This document shows positions 17,058 to 25,628 of a stretch of 56,745 nt of DNA, in pieces. How positions within the stretch are numbered: the first letter of the stretch is position 1; every line of letters starts with the position of its first letter. The DNA is from Actinomycetes bacterium (GTDB taxonomy: Bacteria; Actinomycetota; Acidimicrobiia; Acidimicrobiales; Aldehydirespiratoraceae), in contig JAJRXJ010000315.1 in the NCBI GenBank assembly GCA_024276355.1, positions 1-56,745 of the forward strand, given 5' to 3'. A program made the translations under genes and the position numbers. The notes under the pieces were generated by a model. It was given only the letters and a program-made list of their open reading frames with translations. It was not told where the DNA came from and ran no database searches.

Positions 17058-17665
17058 ACACCAAGCTCACCATCGACGACATCGCCGATCAGAGAGAATA
17101 CGAACGCGAACGAGACGACTATCGATCCGGCATCATCGCCCTCAAGAAGCTGCGTCGGGTGTCGGGCGGTCCGATCATCACGTTCGTATTCGAGAATCGC
17201 GACCCGATCCGGTTCCAGATTCAGGAAATGGCCCGGGTGGAGAAGTTGCTCACCGACGAGGCGATCCAAGTCGAGCTCGACACCTACAACCCTCTGATTC
17301 CGGCCGCGGGTGAGCTGTCGGCAACAATGTTCATAGAGATGGTCACCGACGAGGAGCAACGCCACTGGAAGCCGTTGCTCATCGGCGTTCTCGATTGCAT
17401 GTGGCTCCGGATCGGATCCGGTGAAGATGCGCTGATGGTCAAGGCCGAGATCGAGGAGGCCCACGCCGAGATGCTCACCCGGGATGTGCCGCCGTCGGTC
17501 AACTATGTGAGGTTCCGGATCGGCGACGACACGGCGATACGGGCCTTCGAGACCGGCCCGGTGGAGCTCCGGGTCGAGCATCCCAACTACAACGAATCGA
17601 CTGTCCTGTCCGAAGCCACGGTGGCCGAGCTGCTGAGAGACCTGCGGGCAGAGTCGGGGATCTGA
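17054..17665 (+). CDS. DUF3501 family protein
   Basis: 203 aa from GTG 17054, which overlaps the iron-sulfur gene stop as GTGA and follows GAGGAGAG; the longer track ORF starts inside the previous gene. The sequence (KLTIDDIADQREYERERDDYR, RRVSGGPIITFVFENRDPI, QEMARVEKLL) matches DUF3501 as I know it from rubrerythrin/FeS/DUF3501 clusters. No cofactor motif or TM is visible. Function is unknown; tight coupling suggests it acts with the FeS protein. Confidence 0.85.
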   Translation: MNTKLTIDDIADQREYERERDDYRSGIIALKKLRRVSGGPIITFVFENRDPIRFQIQEMARVEKLLTDEAIQVELDTYNPLIPAAGELSATMFIEMVTDEEQRHWKPLLIGVLDCMWLRIGSGEDALMVKAEIEEAHAEMLTRDVPPSVNYVRFRIGDDTAIRAFETGPVELRVEHPNYNESTVLSEATVAELLRDLRAESGI

Positions 17666-17666
17666 C

Positions 17667-18719
17667 ATGCACTCTCTCAGCGAGTTTGGTGGTTGGCCGG
17701 GCATCCTCGGCCGGCTGGCCGCCGGCAGGGACCTCGACGCCACCGTTACACGAGCAGTGATGGCGTGCATCCTGGCCGGTGAGGCCTCCGATTCGCAGAT
17801 GGCCGCCTTCATCGTCGGGATGCAGATCAAGGGTGCCACCACCGACGAGCTGTCGGGAATGCAGGGATCGATGCTCGAAGTCTCGAGTCCGCTCAATCTC
17901 CCTCCCGACACCATCGACATTGTCGGCATGGGTGGAGGGGCGTCGCGGCGATCCCATGCTCTCAACGTGTCGACGATGGCCGCGTTCGTGGCCGCTGGTG
18001 CCGGCGCAACCGTGTGCAAGCACGGCAATCGGAAGGCTTCCTCCACCTCCGGAAGCTTCGACCTGCTCGAGGCCCTGGGCGTGCCGGTCGACATCGACCC
18101 GACCACGCTGGAGTCACACGTTGCCGAGGTGGGTGTGGGGTTTGCGTTTGCCCGCACCTTCCATCCGTCGATGCGTCATGTAGGGCCGGTTCGAGCCCAG
18201 CTTGGTATACCCACAGTGTTCAATGTGTTGGGTCCGCTCGCTCATCCCGCCCGGCTGACCCGGCAGGTGATCGGGGTCGCTGATTGGAGTCTGGCGCCGA
18301 CCATGGCCGGGGTTCTGATGGCCACCGGATCGGTGCGGGCTCTGGTTGTCCACGGACAGGCCGGCGACCCGGACGATGCCGGTCTCGACGAACTCACCAC
18401 GGCCGGAAAGTCGCGGATGCTGTCGATCGATCATGGGCGAGTGTCCGAGGTGGAGGTCGATGCCACCGAGTTCGGGCTGGCCCTGGTGGCCGAGTCCGAT
18501 CTGGCCGGAGGTGATGCCGCGGCCAACGCCCGCATCGCCCGGTCGGTGCTCGCGGGCGAACGTTCGGCAGCGCGCGACATCGTGGTGCTCAACGCGGCTG
18601 CAGGTCTTGTCGTGGCCGGCTTGGCCCGGGACCTGGGAGAGGGTGTGATTCAGGCGTCGGCGGCGATCGATGACGGTCGGGCCGAGGCCAAACTGTCGGC
18701 GCTGGTCTCGCGGCGCTGA
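17667..18719 (+). CDS. trpD: Anthranilate phosphoribosyltransferase, variant active-site loop
   Basis: 350 aa, usual TrpD length. Motifs CKHGNRKASSTSGSFDLLEALG, FHPSMRHVGPVRAQLG, TVFNVLGPLAHPARL and GLDELTT (Mg-binding Asp-Glu) are present. The first PRPP loop, normally GTGGDxxxTFNIST, reads VGMGGGASRRSHALNVST, so the loop Asp is lost and the segment is about three residues longer. It would convert anthranilate and PRPP to phosphoribosyl-anthranilate in tryptophan synthesis. ATG 17667 is one base after the DUF3501 stop. No other trp gene is in the window. Confidence 0.88.
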   Translation: MHSLSEFGGWPGILGRLAAGRDLDATVTRAVMACILAGEASDSQMAAFIVGMQIKGATTDELSGMQGSMLEVSSPLNLPPDTIDIVGMGGGASRRSHALNVSTMAAFVAAGAGATVCKHGNRKASSTSGSFDLLEALGVPVDIDPTTLESHVAEVGVGFAFARTFHPSMRHVGPVRAQLGIPTVFNVLGPLAHPARLTRQVIGVADWSLAPTMAGVLMATGSVRALVVHGQAGDPDDAGLDELTTAGKSRMLSIDHGRVSEVEVDATEFGLALVAESDLAGGDAAANARIARSVLAGERSAARDIVVLNAAAGLVVAGLARDLGEGVIQASAAIDDGRAEAKLSALVSRR

Positions 18720-20389
18720 CCCCGCCACACCGCGTGTCGGCCGGTGCCCTTGTGGCCGGCCGAGAATTCGCGGACCGGCTCGGCGTATTCCGCGAGCGGG
18801 CCGGTGACACATTCGAGGGTCATCCGGTGGGCGTTGGCGGAGATCCAGTTGACGATGCAGAGCATCTCGTCGGCATCGGATCGGGAAGGAGGCGTATCGG
18901 GTAGGGCGGTCGGGAAGGAAGATTCCCGCGGGGCGGGTGGCAACAAGGGATGATGGAGAAGTCCGTCGATGATCCGCATGTGGACGCCATCCACGGTAAA
19001 GAGGATGTCTCCGGCGCGGCGAATGGCCTCGAACTTTCTTCTGCGGGACAGAGCCAGCGACAGAGCTGATGCCCGGTCCCTCATGTCGGCAGCCTCTTCG
19101 TATCGCTCCTCGGCTGCCAGTGTGGTCATCCGCTCGCCGAGGCGGTCGAGCAGGGAATTGGGATTCTTGACGATGCCATCAATCAGGAAGGCGACCGATT
19201 TCGAGTAGTCGGCTTCGTCGACGGTTCCGGAACACGGGCATGCAGCAACCCTGAGTTGAGCGGCGGTGCACAGGCCGTCTCGTGTCGGTCGGGGAGACGA
19301 CGGGCCTGACGGAATCCTCGCGTTGCACCGACGTATCGGCACGGCGGTGTGGATGGCCTCGACAATGAGCCGGGCCTGTCTCGTCGAAGAGACCGGACCC
19401 AGATGGAGGTCGCCATCGTTGCTCGGCTGTCGAACGATCGAGAGTCGCGGGAACCGCTCGTGGAGCGTGAGCTTCACGTATCGATATCGATTACTGGTTG
19501 TGCCCTGCTTGTTGAATCTGGGAAGGTGGGCATGGATCAGGCGGATTTCGAGCACAGCCGCCTCCAAGCCGTTGGCGCACACCCGGTGTTCGATGGTGGA
19601 GGTCTGGCGCAGCAACTGCGACACCATGCGACGCTGATCCGACGAGAAATAGCTGCGCACACGGGACCTCAGGTTGGAGGCCTTGCCGACGTAGAGAATG
19701 GCGCCACTGCGTCCGCGGAACATGTAGACACCAGGAGCGCGCGGCAGGCCTTCGGTGAGTCCGAGCTTCGAGGCTTCGGGGTTGCCGGCCATGGTCGGAA
19801 GAGAGATGAGATCGTCGAGTCCGGTGGCGCCCATGGCCGCCGCCCGTTCGATGAGCAGGTGGAGCAGATCACCGGTGGCGAGAGCATCGTCGAGAGCCCG
19901 GTGGCTGGGCTGATGATCGAGCCTGAACCGGTCGGCGAGTGTGTGGAGCCTGCAGTTGGGCACCTCCGGTCTGAGCAGCCGCCGGGCCAGCGCCAGCGTG
20001 TCGATCGACCGGTTCGGCAGGCGCTGACGGTCTTGGGCCCGGAGGGTGGCGTTGATGAATGACAGGTCGAACCTGACGTTGTGGCCAACCACCACCGAGT
20101 CTCCGATGAACTCCAGCAATGACGGGGTGACCGACTCGATACGGGGGGCATCGGCCACCATTGATTCGGTTATGCCGGTGATCACGGTTATCCGGGGAGG
20201 AATCGCACAGCCGGGATTGACCATGGTCTGGTATGTGCCCAGGCATTCACCCCCTCGAAGCTTCACGGCTCCGATTTCGGTGATCATGCTGGTTACGGGG
20301 GAGGTGCCGGTGGTTTCGAGATCAAGCACGCAGAATGTGACATCACGAAGCGGAGTGCCCAGGTCGTCGAAACTTCGCTGGCGAGGCAT
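18650..20389 (-). CDS. DEDD exonuclease (DnaQ-like) fused to GIY-YIG UvrC/Cho-like domain
   Basis: About 579 aa. The N-terminal DnaQ-type 3'-5' exonuclease has VLDLETTGTSP, VVGHNVRFDLSF and SHRALDDALATGDLL. The GIY-YIG domain starts near residue 210 (RAPGVYMFRGRSGAILYVGKASNLRSRVRSYF), followed by a UvrC-like middle part with a UvrBC-type segment (AAEERYEEAADMRDR). Actinobacterial orthologues (the Rv2191 type) share this architecture and probably act in DNA repair. ATG 20389 is preferred; a TTG seven codons earlier is possible. Its 3' end overlaps trpD by 70 bp on the opposite strand. Confidence 0.9.
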   Translation of the reverse strand: MPRQRSFDDLGTPLRDVTFCVLDLETTGTSPVTSMITEIGAVKLRGGECLGTYQTMVNPGCAIPPRITVITGITESMVADAPRIESVTPSLLEFIGDSVVVGHNVRFDLSFINATLRAQDRQRLPNRSIDTLALARRLLRPEVPNCRLHTLADRFRLDHQPSHRALDDALATGDLLHLLIERAAAMGATGLDDLISLPTMAGNPEASKLGLTEGLPRAPGVYMFRGRSGAILYVGKASNLRSRVRSYFSSDQRRMVSQLLRQTSTIEHRVCANGLEAAVLEIRLIHAHLPRFNKQGTTSNRYRYVKLTLHERFPRLSIVRQPSNDGDLHLGPVSSTRQARLIVEAIHTAVPIRRCNARIPSGPSSPRPTRDGLCTAAQLRVAACPCSGTVDEADYSKSVAFLIDGIVKNPNSLLDRLGERMTTLAAEERYEEAADMRDRASALSLALSRRRKFEAIRRAGDILFTVDGVHMRIIDGLLHHPLLPPAPRESSFPTALPDTPPSRSDADEMLCIVNWISANAHRMTLECVTGPLAEYAEPVREFSAGHKGTGRHAVWRGQRRETSADSLASARPSSIAADA

Positions 20390-20454
20390 CGCGAAATGTT
20401 GGACGAACAAACGTTCGGTGTCAAACCGGATCGTTCACGGCGAGGCGACCGGTG

Positions 20455-22068
20455 TCATCGGGACAGGTTCGGCACCACCGAGGTGAGGTGGTCCGCCAAT
20501 CTCAGTGCAAGGGCCACGATGTTGAAGGTGGGGGTGGCCACGCCGCCGGTGGCGAAAACCGAACTACCCGCCATCCAGAGATTGTCGATGCCGTGGACGC
20601 GACAGTCGGCGTCGACCACGCCCTCGGTGGGATCCGTGGCCATGCGGGTGGTGCACATGTGATGGAAGCCGACGCCCACCGGAAACCCGAGAGGGTCGAA
20701 CTCTTCCGGAGACGACCGGTAGAGCGACAAGAATTCACCGGGGATCATGTGGTCGGCGGCGTCGGCATGGACGCCACCCGGAATGATCTGGAAGCGGCCT
20801 GCACCAGCGGCTCCGACCTGCTCGGCGACCGTGCGAAGCCCCGAGAGGATCGCGGCTCTGTCCTGAGGGGTGTGTCGCCAGTCGAGTCGGGCGCGAGGCA
20901 TCCCGAACGGGTCGGACTCCGATGAGAGGGTGACCCTGCTGTCGGGGTTGAGGCGCTGTTCGGCCAGAACCTGCACGTAGGCCGCGGTGGACGGCCGTTC
21001 TCCGGCGACTGCCGACAGCAGCGCTCCGATCTCGGCCATGGTGTCGCCCCCGGGCTGGTACGGGACACCATCGGGGAGATGCCCGAGAGCGAACTGAACC
21101 TCGAGGCCGGTGGTGTTGGCCGAAGCCACATGTTCGCTCGTGAGGGCGAGAGCGTACTTGACACCGTGTACCGAGCCGGCATGACGACCCCGGGTGATCT
21201 CCACGTCCTCGCCGTGGAAGCCGACCAGATCCTCCAGTGGAGCCTCGAACAGACCGAAACCGGCGTATGACTGGAGATGCTCGGTGAAGTAGCGGCCAAC
21301 CAGGTCGTGGTTGTTGCCGAGGCCGGAGGGGTTGCCGTCGGTCGAAGCGAGCAGCAGTCGAGCGTTCTCGATTCCACCGGACGCAACAACGAATGCCTCG
21401 GATCTTGCCCTGAGTCTCAACCCGCCGAGGGTGCGAATCTCAGCTGATGTCACGTGCCGACCGTCGTCGGCGAGATTGGTCACGTTGGCCCCCAGGATCA
21501 CCCGAAGCCGTGTCGACCTGGCAAGGTCGTCGCGGTAGACCTCGCCGAAGGGCATCGGGAACGCGATCTGAAAAGCGACAGGAGCCACGACCCGGTTCGA
21601 TATCGGCGGCAACTTCATGCCGGATCGCTCCTGCCAGACGGCAGGTGAGAACTCGCTGTCGGTGATCCGGCACCACTCGGCGGCCCGGGCCCAGAACGGC
21701 AGGAGGTCGTCGTGGTCGATGGGCCAGCCCGACACCTCGAGATGGTCGCGACGTTGGAAGTCGACCGGCTGGAGAGGGCGGCAGTAGCCGGCCCAGTGGT
21801 TGGTTGTGCCGCCCAGCCACCGAAGCCTGATCTCGTCGAGATCAACCTCTCCTCCGAGCACGGTCAAAGGCTCCCCGACATTGTCGCCTCGGTAGAGGTC
21901 CTGGGTGGCTGCATCGAAGTCGAGAAAGCCCGACTCGAGAAGGGTGACATTCATGCCGCCTGCGGCGAGTTCCAATGCCAGCGTGATACCCGCAGCTCCA
22001 CCTCCGACAATGCACACGTCGGACTCGATGACGTGGTTGTCGTCAAGGCTGTCGGCACGAATCAGCAT
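20455..22068 (-). CDS. GMC-family FAD oxidoreductase
   Basis: 537 aa from ATG 22068; the track's 667-aa start is Arg/Pro-rich readthrough. The FAD-binding motif VGGGAAGITLALELAAGG is near the N-terminus, with ASGGIENARLLL in the middle and a GMC C-terminal domain (GFHHMCTTRMATDP, VHGIDNLWMAGSSVFATGGVATPTFNIVALALRLADHL). HH in GFHHM is the likely catalytic pair region. Substrate is probably an alcohol, sugar or sterol; not determinable. It overlaps the Tat-signal gene by 7 bp, indicating a two-subunit enzyme like gluconate 2-dehydrogenase-type systems. Confidence 0.9.
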   Translation of the reverse strand: MLIRADSLDDNHVIESDVCIVGGGAAGITLALELAAGGMNVTLLESGFLDFDAATQDLYRGDNVGEPLTVLGGEVDLDEIRLRWLGGTTNHWAGYCRPLQPVDFQRRDHLEVSGWPIDHDDLLPFWARAAEWCRITDSEFSPAVWQERSGMKLPPISNRVVAPVAFQIAFPMPFGEVYRDDLARSTRLRVILGANVTNLADDGRHVTSAEIRTLGGLRLRARSEAFVVASGGIENARLLLASTDGNPSGLGNNHDLVGRYFTEHLQSYAGFGLFEAPLEDLVGFHGEDVEITRGRHAGSVHGVKYALALTSEHVASANTTGLEVQFALGHLPDGVPYQPGGDTMAEIGALLSAVAGERPSTAAYVQVLAEQRLNPDSRVTLSSESDPFGMPRARLDWRHTPQDRAAILSGLRTVAEQVGAAGAGRFQIIPGGVHADAADHMIPGEFLSLYRSSPEEFDPLGFPVGVGFHHMCTTRMATDPTEGVVDADCRVHGIDNLWMAGSSVFATGGVATPTFNIVALALRLADHLTSVVPNLSR

Positions 22069-22547
22069 GCGACGTCCCCGTCGCACACGTAGGCCACGAT
22101 GGCCGCGGCGCGAGCTTCGGATGCGGACAGTACCCATCCGGCCACCGAGACCGTGTCTCCGGCCAGGAATTCGGCGGCCACGGTTGATGCGGCTGCTTGG
22201 ATGGGGTCGGAGGCCGGGTCGGGGAGCAGATCGATCAGGACCTGCGGATCGGCTTCGTCGGGATGTTCGGATAGGTATCGGCGCCCGACCCGGGATATCG
22301 CCGGGTCGAGCTTGGAGATCGCCTGCTTGTCGAGCGAGTCCAGAGCAGCCATCTGATCGGGTGACACCGGTGGGATGGCGTGAACAGCAGGGTCTGACAC
22401 GGTGGTGGCGGCGGGTTCGGGTCGGCCGGCCGGTCGATCGGGCCGAAGCTGCAGCCATGTGGCACCTCCGCCGATGGCGAGGGCCACGACTCCGGCGCCG
22501 ATGCCCATGGCTTGACGTCGTGAGTACTCGTGGTCCGGCTGCGTCAC
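22062..22547 (-). CDS. Tat-signal protein, probable small partner of the GMC oxidoreductase
   Basis: 161 aa from GTG 22547, chosen because a twin-arginine signal (EYSRRQAMGIGAGVVALAIGGG) then lies at the N-terminus and TACCAT stands 8 bases upstream. After a Pro/Ala-rich linker comes a helical domain (PDQMAALDSLDKQAISKLDPAI, TVAAEFLAGDTVSVAGWVLS) ending in two Cys. Small subunits of membrane-linked GMC enzymes are often Tat-exported and carry the larger flavoprotein across. The GMC protein has no signal of its own, supporting that model; it remains inference. Confidence 0.75.
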   Translation of the reverse strand: MTQPDHEYSRRQAMGIGAGVVALAIGGGATWLQLRPDRPAGRPEPAATTVSDPAVHAIPPVSPDQMAALDSLDKQAISKLDPAISRVGRRYLSEHPDEADPQVLIDLLPDPASDPIQAAASTVAAEFLAGDTVSVAGWVLSASEARAAAIVAYVCDGDVAC

Positions 22548-22555
22548 GGGGCTGA

Positions 22556-22561
22556 ATGGTA
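22556..22561 (-). promoter_or_regulatory. -10-like TACCAT before the Tat-signal gene
   Basis: TACCAT on the minus strand ends 8 bases before GTG 22547, with no SD in between. One of several -10/start arrangements in this window that suggest leaderless transcripts. Confidence 0.4.
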
Positions 22562-22622
22562 CTGCCGGGTCCGGTCGGCGACCCCTGGGCGGGGGTGTGA
22601 CGAGAGTGTCACACCCCATCTC

Positions 22623-22628
22623 TAGGGT
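22623..22628 (+). promoter_or_regulatory. -10-like TAGGGT before the Cys-rich small gene
   Basis: TAGGGT, then six bases (GACCCC), then ATG 22635, with no SD. Same spacing as at fur (14725-14730) and alaC (29363-29368). Confidence 0.5.
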
Positions 22629-22634
22629 GACCCC

Positions 22635-22889
22635 ATGGTCATCAGCAAACACCTGAGCATCGTTCCCGATCTCCCCCCTACGGATGAAGAGCCCCTCGTC
22701 ATCGATTGCGACGAGTGCTCCGCGCAAGACACCGAGGTGTGCGCGGAGTGTGTCGTCAGCTACATCGTCAGCAAGGAGCCCGGTCGGCCGATCGAGCTGG
22801 AGCGGAGTGAAGCCAACGCCGTCAGGCTCCTTGCCAACGCCGGCCTCGTGCCGGGTTCGAGATTCACCCGCGTGCAGCCGGTCGCCTGA
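22635..22889 (+). CDS. Small Cys-rich protein, 84 aa
   Basis: The centre holds four cysteines as CDEC and CAEC (DCDECSAQDTEVCAECVVSYIV), fit to bind one zinc or iron ion. The rest is acidic and soluble. I know similar short actinobacterial proteins of unassigned function; no domain name can be given. ATG 22635 has no SD but lies six bases after a TAGGGT element, suggesting a leaderless mRNA. It is divergent from the Tat/GMC pair and precedes queG by about 35 bp. Confidence 0.75.
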   Translation: MVISKHLSIVPDLPPTDEEPLVIDCDECSAQDTEVCAECVVSYIVSKEPGRPIELERSEANAVRLLANAGLVPGSRFTRVQPVA

Positions 22890-22918
22890 TTCGTTGGGGA
22901 TCATGCCACGATGTAGCG

Positions 22919-23983
22919 GTGGAAGTGATCCGACACGAACTTGAGGAGATCGGTCTTGGGGCCGGCCTGTGCGCGGTCGGCTTTGCCGGTGCCGACCGAT
23001 TCCCCGACACTCTCCGGGATCTCGAGGGCAGAAAGGCGGCCGGTCTCCACGGAGGGATTCAATTCACTTACCGCAACCCGGCCAGGTCCACCAACCCTTC
23101 GGCAACGATGCCGTCGGCGAGGTCCCTCGTGGTCGGTGCCCTCGACTATTCATCGGCCGTGCCGGCCAAGCCGACACACGCCCCCATGGGCCGGGTGGCG
23201 TCCTACGCGTGGCACGACCACTACCGGTTTCTCCGCGCTGCGCTCGACCGGATGGCCGAACATCTGCGGGCCCGGGGCCACCGCGCCGAGGTATACGCCG
23301 ATCAGAACAATCTTGTCGACCGCGCCGTCGCGCACCGATCGGGAATCGGCTGGTGGGGGAAGAGCTCCAACATTCTCATTCCCGGTACCGGGAGCATGGT
23401 CGTGCTCGGCGCGGTGCTCACCGACGCGGAGATGGCAATGAGCCACGTAGAGCCGGTGCCCGACCAGTGCGGCTCCTGCAATTCGTGCATCACCTCGTGC
23501 CCCACCGATGCCATCGTCTCACCCGGGGTGATCGATGCCCGCAGGTGTCTCGCTTGGCTCCTTCAGCTCGACGGGGATTTCCCCGAGGAGTTCCGGGCGG
23601 CGCTCGGCGATCGCATCTACGGCTGCGACGACTGCCAGGACGCCTGCCCACCAAACCAGATCACGCTTCGCCGCACAGCGGATCGTGACCGAGACTACGG
23701 AGCCGAACCCGGTGCCTGGGTGCCGATCCTCGGCCTACTGAGCCTCGGCGACGCCGAACTGATGTCCCGATACGGCCGGTGGTACATACCCCGTAGAGAC
23801 CCCGACATCATTCGTCGCAACGCATACGTGGTGCTGGGCAACATCGGCGACCGTGACGACCCGGCAACCAGGGCCGCCATACGCGCCGGGATCTCCCACA
23901 AGAGCGAGGTGGTGCGTACCCACGCATCATGGGCGGCAGCCCAACTTGGTCTCGATCGTCTCACTCCAACAGCAACCGCCTAG
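22919..23983 (+). CDS. queG: Epoxyqueuosine reductase
   Basis: 354 aa. Two 4Fe-4S ferredoxin-type motifs (CGSCNSCITSCPTDAI and CDDCQDACPPN) and the cobalamin-binding region (YADQNNLVDRAVAHRSGIGWWGKSSNIL) define QueG. The C-terminus has HEAT-like repeats (RRNAYVVLGNIGD, VVRTHASWAAAQL). It reduces epoxyqueuosine to queuosine in tRNA wobble modification. GTG 22919 is the track start; GTG 22925, five bases after TAGCGG, is an equally good leaderless start. No other queuosine gene is present. Confidence 0.93.
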   Translation: MEVIRHELEEIGLGAGLCAVGFAGADRFPDTLRDLEGRKAAGLHGGIQFTYRNPARSTNPSATMPSARSLVVGALDYSSAVPAKPTHAPMGRVASYAWHDHYRFLRAALDRMAEHLRARGHRAEVYADQNNLVDRAVAHRSGIGWWGKSSNILIPGTGSMVVLGAVLTDAEMAMSHVEPVPDQCGSCNSCITSCPTDAIVSPGVIDARRCLAWLLQLDGDFPEEFRAALGDRIYGCDDCQDACPPNQITLRRTADRDRDYGAEPGAWVPILGLLSLGDAELMSRYGRWYIPRRDPDIIRRNAYVVLGNIGDRDDPATRAAIRAGISHKSEVVRTHASWAAAQLGLDRLTPTATA

Positions 23984-23995
23984 AGTTCTCTCGCT

Positions 23996-25126
23996 GTGGC
24001 CCGCCATCTGCTTGTCACCAACGACTTCCCGCCCAAGATCGGCGGCATACAGAACTACCTTTGGGAGCTCTGGCGCCGTCTCCCCGCCGACGAGGTGGTG
24101 GTACACACCACCCCATACAAGGGCGCGGCCGAGTTCGACTCGGAGCAGGACTACACCATCATCCGCAGCCGGGAGCCGTGGCTGCTTCCCACCCCGATCC
24201 TGGCCAGACGGGTCGACTCATTGGCCCGTAGCCATGCGGTCGATCTGGTGCTCATCGACCCCGCAGTTCCCGCCGGCCTCATAGGGCCGCATCTGGATCA
24301 TCCCTATGGTGTGATTCTCCATGGTGCGGAAGTCACGATTCCCGGACGAGTACCGGTGAGCCGGCAGCTCCTGTCGAGGGTGCTCGACAAGTCGGTGGGC
24401 GTGATCGCCGCCGGTGGGTACCCGGCCGACGAGGCCGAGCGGGCGGCAGGAAGATCGTTGCCCACAACCATCATTCCCCCCGGTGTCGACGTCGAGCGGT
24501 TCGTGCCTCTCTCGGAGTCCGACCGTGTCGCGGCCCGACGAAGGTTGGGGCTTCCCGAATCCGGGCCGCTGGTGGTGTCGGTGTCGCGACTGGTGCCCCG
24601 CAAGGGCATGGACACGCTGATTCGTGCATCGGTCGAGATCCGCAAACGGCATCCGGAGGTCACCGTCGCCATTGCCGGAAAGGGTCGCGACTCGAAACGT
24701 CTGGCGGCGCTGATAGCCGAGCTCGACGCGCCGGTTCGGCTTCTGGGGAGGGTCGACGACTCCGACATGCCGGCCCTCTACGGGTGCGGTGATGTGTTCA
24801 CCATGTTGTGCCGCACCCGGTGGGGCGGCCTCGAGCAGGAAGGGTTCGGCATTGTGTTCCTGGAGGCGGCCGCGGCCGGAGTTCCCCAGGTGGCCGGCCG
24901 CAGCGGCGGTGCCCACGAGGCCGTGGTCCACGATCAGACCGGGCTGATCGTCGACAATCCGACCGACCCCCTCGAGGCTGCAGACGCGATCAGCAGTCTG
25001 CTCGACCAACCCGACCAGCGAGCGGCAATGTCGCGTGCGGGTCGTGACAGGTCGGTGGCCGAGTTCTCCTACGACGTGCTCACAGCCAGGCTCGCCGAAG
25101 CCATCAAGGAGATGGCGGGCAGGTGA
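23996..25126 (+). CDS. pimB: GT4 glycosyltransferase, PimB-like mannosyltransferase
   Basis: 376 aa GT-B enzyme. The N-terminal half has LLVTNDFPPKIGGIQNYLWEL and VILHGAEVTIPGR; the donor-binding half has VVSVSRLVPRKGMDTLIRA and EQEGFGIVFLEAAAAGVPQVAG (EX7E motif). This matches actinobacterial PimB' that adds the second mannose to phosphatidylinositol monomannoside from GDP-mannose. Neighbours trpD, DEDD exonuclease and SRPBCC gene repeat the order I recall around mycobacterial pimB, which strengthens the call. GTG 23996 overlaps no gene; TAGAGT lies nine bases upstream. Confidence 0.82.
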   Translation: MARHLLVTNDFPPKIGGIQNYLWELWRRLPADEVVVHTTPYKGAAEFDSEQDYTIIRSREPWLLPTPILARRVDSLARSHAVDLVLIDPAVPAGLIGPHLDHPYGVILHGAEVTIPGRVPVSRQLLSRVLDKSVGVIAAGGYPADEAERAAGRSLPTTIIPPGVDVERFVPLSESDRVAARRRLGLPESGPLVVSVSRLVPRKGMDTLIRASVEIRKRHPEVTVAIAGKGRDSKRLAALIAELDAPVRLLGRVDDSDMPALYGCGDVFTMLCRTRWGGLEQEGFGIVFLEAAAAGVPQVAGRSGGAHEAVVHDQTGLIVDNPTDPLEAADAISSLLDQPDQRAAMSRAGRDRSVAEFSYDVLTARLAEAIKEMAGR

Positions 25127-25569
25127 GCCACAACTCCACAAGCCGGCCCGAGGGTCGTGCGATCATCCGAGCGTCGTGGACCTCCACAGTTGTCTTCTCG
25201 ATCACCGCTGTCGCGGCCACCATGAGTCCGGGAATCCTGCGGTGGCCGGCGCTGGTGGTTGCCCTCGGCATGTTTGCCGTCGGCTGCATTGTCTTCCTCT
25301 GGGCGTTCGCCGTCGCGGTCGGTCGCAGCCGAACCGATGCCATTGGCATAGGTGGATTGTTTTTCCTGGCCGGCTCTGCTCCCCGCGGTGTGCAGTTCAC
25401 CCTCATGGGCTCGCTGGCCGTTCAGGTGATGGTGGCGATTGCCACCGCATCGGCACGAATATTCACCACTCTTGCCTTTGGTTCGCTGGCACCGATGATG
25501 GGGTTGGCGATGGCCGGGCTCTGGGGTGCAAAGTTCGGTAGATTCGGACCACGAAGCCCGGCAGAGTGA
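25123..25569 (+). CDS. Hypothetical membrane protein, 148 aa
   Basis: GTG 25123 overlaps the glycosyltransferase stop as GTGA. Four TM segments are visible: TSTVVFSITAVAATM, LVVALGMFAVGCIVFLWAFAVAV, GSLAVQVMVAIATASARI, and GSLAPMMGLAMAGLWGAKFG, plus a hydrophobic patch AIGIGGLFFLAG. No family assigned. Coupled to pimB and just upstream of the SRPBCC gene; similar small membrane proteins occur beside these genes in other actinobacteria, to my recollection. Confidence 0.75.
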   Translation: MSHNSTSRPEGRAIIRASWTSTVVFSITAVAATMSPGILRWPALVVALGMFAVGCIVFLWAFAVAVGRSRTDAIGIGGLFFLAGSAPRGVQFTLMGSLAVQVMVAIATASARIFTTLAFGSLAPMMGLAMAGLWGAKFGRFGPRSPAE

Positions 25570-25628
25570 CCCCCAAGTCCGGTTCAGTTGTTAGTGTCAC
25601 GTTTCGACACACGAGGAGCGATTCGCAC

